NCBI GenBank assembly: GCA_023253905.1 | Contig: JALREG010000224.1 | Span: 1 to 6,422, forward strand | DNA: 6,422 nucleotides | Source: Burkholderiaceae bacterium | GTDB taxonomy: Bacteria; Pseudomonadota; Gammaproteobacteria; Burkholderiales; Burkholderiaceae | Direction of reading: 5' to 3' | Shown here: positions 5,418 through 6,422 of the stretch, in pieces | Numbering within the stretch: position 1 is the first letter of the stretch | Layout of the letters: every line of letters begins with the position of its first letter | The notes under the pieces: model-generated | Database searches by the model: none | What the model was told of the DNA's origin: nothing | The model's input: only the letters and a program-made list of their open reading frames with translations | Position numbers and translations under genes: made by a program

Positions 5418-6422
5418 TCAAGCGGCTGACTTCGTCGCTTTCTCCTGTGCGAGCGTCGGATAGTCGTTATACCCATCCGGCCCGCCGCCATAAAACCGCC
5501 GCGTGATCGACTTGGTATAGGGCCCGCCCACGCGGATCCGCTCCGGTAGATCTGGGTTCGCGATCCAGAGCCGCCCAAACGCCACCGCATCCACCGCGCC
5601 CGATGCAATCAGCTGCTCGGCGGTATCGGGGTCAATACCGCCGTTGACCACCAGCGTTCCCCGGAACACGGGCTTCACCAGCGCAAGCATACGATCGCGG
5701 TCGAACTGCCCACTCCAGAAGTTGGTATCGGCCAGTTCCAGCCAGCCCATGCCTCGGGCATCCAACTCTCGCACCAGGTGGCGGAACGCCGGTTCGGGGT
5801 CGGGGTCAAGCGCACCGTTGAATGTGGTGTAAGGAGAGATACGAAGGCCCACCCGATCACGCGGAAACTCGGCCATGATGGCTTCCAGGGCCTCGATCGC
5901 AAAGCGCGCGCGGGCCTCGGGCGATCCGCCGTAGGCATCTGTGCGACGGTTCAGGTAGGGCGACATGAACTGATGCGGCAGGTAGCCGTTTGCGCCATGG
6001 AGCTGCAGCGCATCGAACCCCGCTTCGCGTGCGGCGCGTGCCGCCAGACCAAATGCTTCGATCGTGGACTGGATTTCGCGCAGCGTCATCGCGCGTGATG
6101 GCACCGCTGCCATTTTTCTGAAGATGCCTTCCTCATTCCGGCCCCAGACGGTGACAGCTTCGATGTTGTCATTCACACCGGAGGGCGAGAGCGGCGGCTC
6201 CGGGTTCTCGGAGCGGTCAGCCGCCACCCGGCCACCGTGCCAGAGCTGAAGCGCAATCCGTCCGCCTGCAGCGTGCACAGCAGTGACGAGCGAGCGCCAG
6301 GCGGCGATCTGCTCGGGGCGAAAGATGCCGGGCGCGCACTCCCACGCATTGGATTGCGGCGCCACATTGGTGGCCTCAGCGATGATCAGCCCCGATGACG
6401 CACGCTGCACATAGTGCTCGGT
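5418..6422 (-). CDS. Old Yellow Enzyme-family FMN-dependent ene-reductase (N-terminus outside window)
   Basis: The stop is TGA at 5420-5418, and the frame stays open to the right edge, giving 334 visible residues. Family members have about 360-370, so roughly 30-40 N-terminal residues, including the conserved flavin-contacting threonine region, lie outside. Numbering from the first visible residue, the sequence shows EHYVQRASSGLIIAEATNV (2-20), LQLWHGGR (58-65) and the active-site HGANGYLPHQFMSPYLNRRTD (142-162). H142 and N145 match the substrate-binding His/Asn pair of OYE1, and Y147 its proton-donor tyrosine. FMN phosphate-binding segments are VVNGGID (258-264) and AVAFGRLWIANPDLPERI (279-296). 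It resembles the N-ethylmaleimide reductase / xenobiotic reductase branch, which uses NAD(P)H to reduce activated alkenes such as enals, enones and maleimides. It is transcribed towards the operon, so it is not part of it. A role with cinnamaldehyde-type compounds is only a guess. Confidence 0.9.
   Translation of the reverse strand, partial: TEHYVQRASSGLIIAEATNVAPQSNAWECAPGIFRPEQIAAWRSLVTAVHAAGGRIALQLWHGGRVAADRSENPEPPLSPSGVNDNIEAVTVWGRNEEGIFRKMAAVPSRAMTLREIQSTIEAFGLAARAAREAGFDALQLHGANGYLPHQFMSPYLNRRTDAYGGSPEARARFAIEALEAIMAEFPRDRVGLRISPYTTFNGALDPDPEPAFRHLVRELDARGMGWLELADTNFWSGQFDRDRMLALVKPVFRGTLVVNGGIDPDTAEQLIASGAVDAVAFGRLWIANPDLPERIRVGGPYTKSITRRFYGGGPDGYNDYPTLAQEKATKSAA

Noticed and set aside
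1..6422. Search for insertion sequences, tRNA/rRNA genes, CRISPR repeats or phage/defence genes
   Set aside because: No repeat array, transposase motif, tRNA-like fold or defence-family domain was seen. The only marked repeats are the operator palindromes at 764-834.

Overview
The window is high-GC bacterial DNA with tightly packed genes, strong G/C preference at third codon positions and short intergenic gaps. Gene content and protein style (feruloyl-CoA-synthetase-type ligase, crotonase, a large acyl-CoA dehydrogenase and a TetR regulator) suggest a proteobacterium, most likely a betaproteobacterium of the Burkholderiales. That placement is inference from style; no rRNA or phylogenetic marker is present.

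Layout, left to right. (1) Positions 1-110 hold the last 35 codons of an unrecognised plus-strand gene. (2) A TetR-family repressor gene runs on the minus strand from about 750 down to 13, and its 3' end overlaps that neighbour tail to tail. (3) An AT-richer control region at about 751-853 carries two inverted repeats built on the same core, CATACA-N4-TGTATG. They flank what look like overlapping divergent sigma-70 promoters. (4) A three-gene plus-strand operon follows: a feruloyl-CoA synthetase-type AMP-forming ligase (854-2728, probable TTG start), a crotonase/enoyl-CoA hydratase (2759-3598) and a large DmdC/FadE-type acyl-CoA dehydrogenase (3617-5371). Gaps between these genes are 30 and 18 bp. 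(5) A 46-bp convergent gap with small hairpins separates the operon from (6) an Old Yellow Enzyme-family flavin reductase on the minus strand (5418 to beyond 6422), which lacks its N-terminus because the window ends.

Functional reading: the operon looks like a substrate-induced catabolic unit. The ligase activates an aromatic (probably hydroxycinnamate-like) acid to its CoA thioester. The dehydrogenase introduces, and the hydratase hydrates, the alpha,beta double bond of the side chain. The crotonase keeps both canonical hydratase glutamates and does not resemble the hydroxycinnamoyl-CoA hydratase-lyase that makes vanillin. The operon therefore fits beta-oxidative side-chain shortening, or processing of dihydro-cinnamates, better than the classical retro-aldol ferulate route. 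No hydroxyacyl-CoA dehydrogenase, thiolase, vanillin dehydrogenase or transporter is in the window, so the pathway is incomplete here. The divergent TetR protein is the obvious candidate to bind the paired operators, repressing both itself and the operon until an acyl-CoA or aromatic ligand is present.

I see no mobile element, CRISPR array, tRNA or rRNA. Overall this is a fairly ordinary catabolic locus. Its most distinctive points are the operator/promoter architecture and the pairing of an Fcs-type ligase with a non-lyase crotonase.
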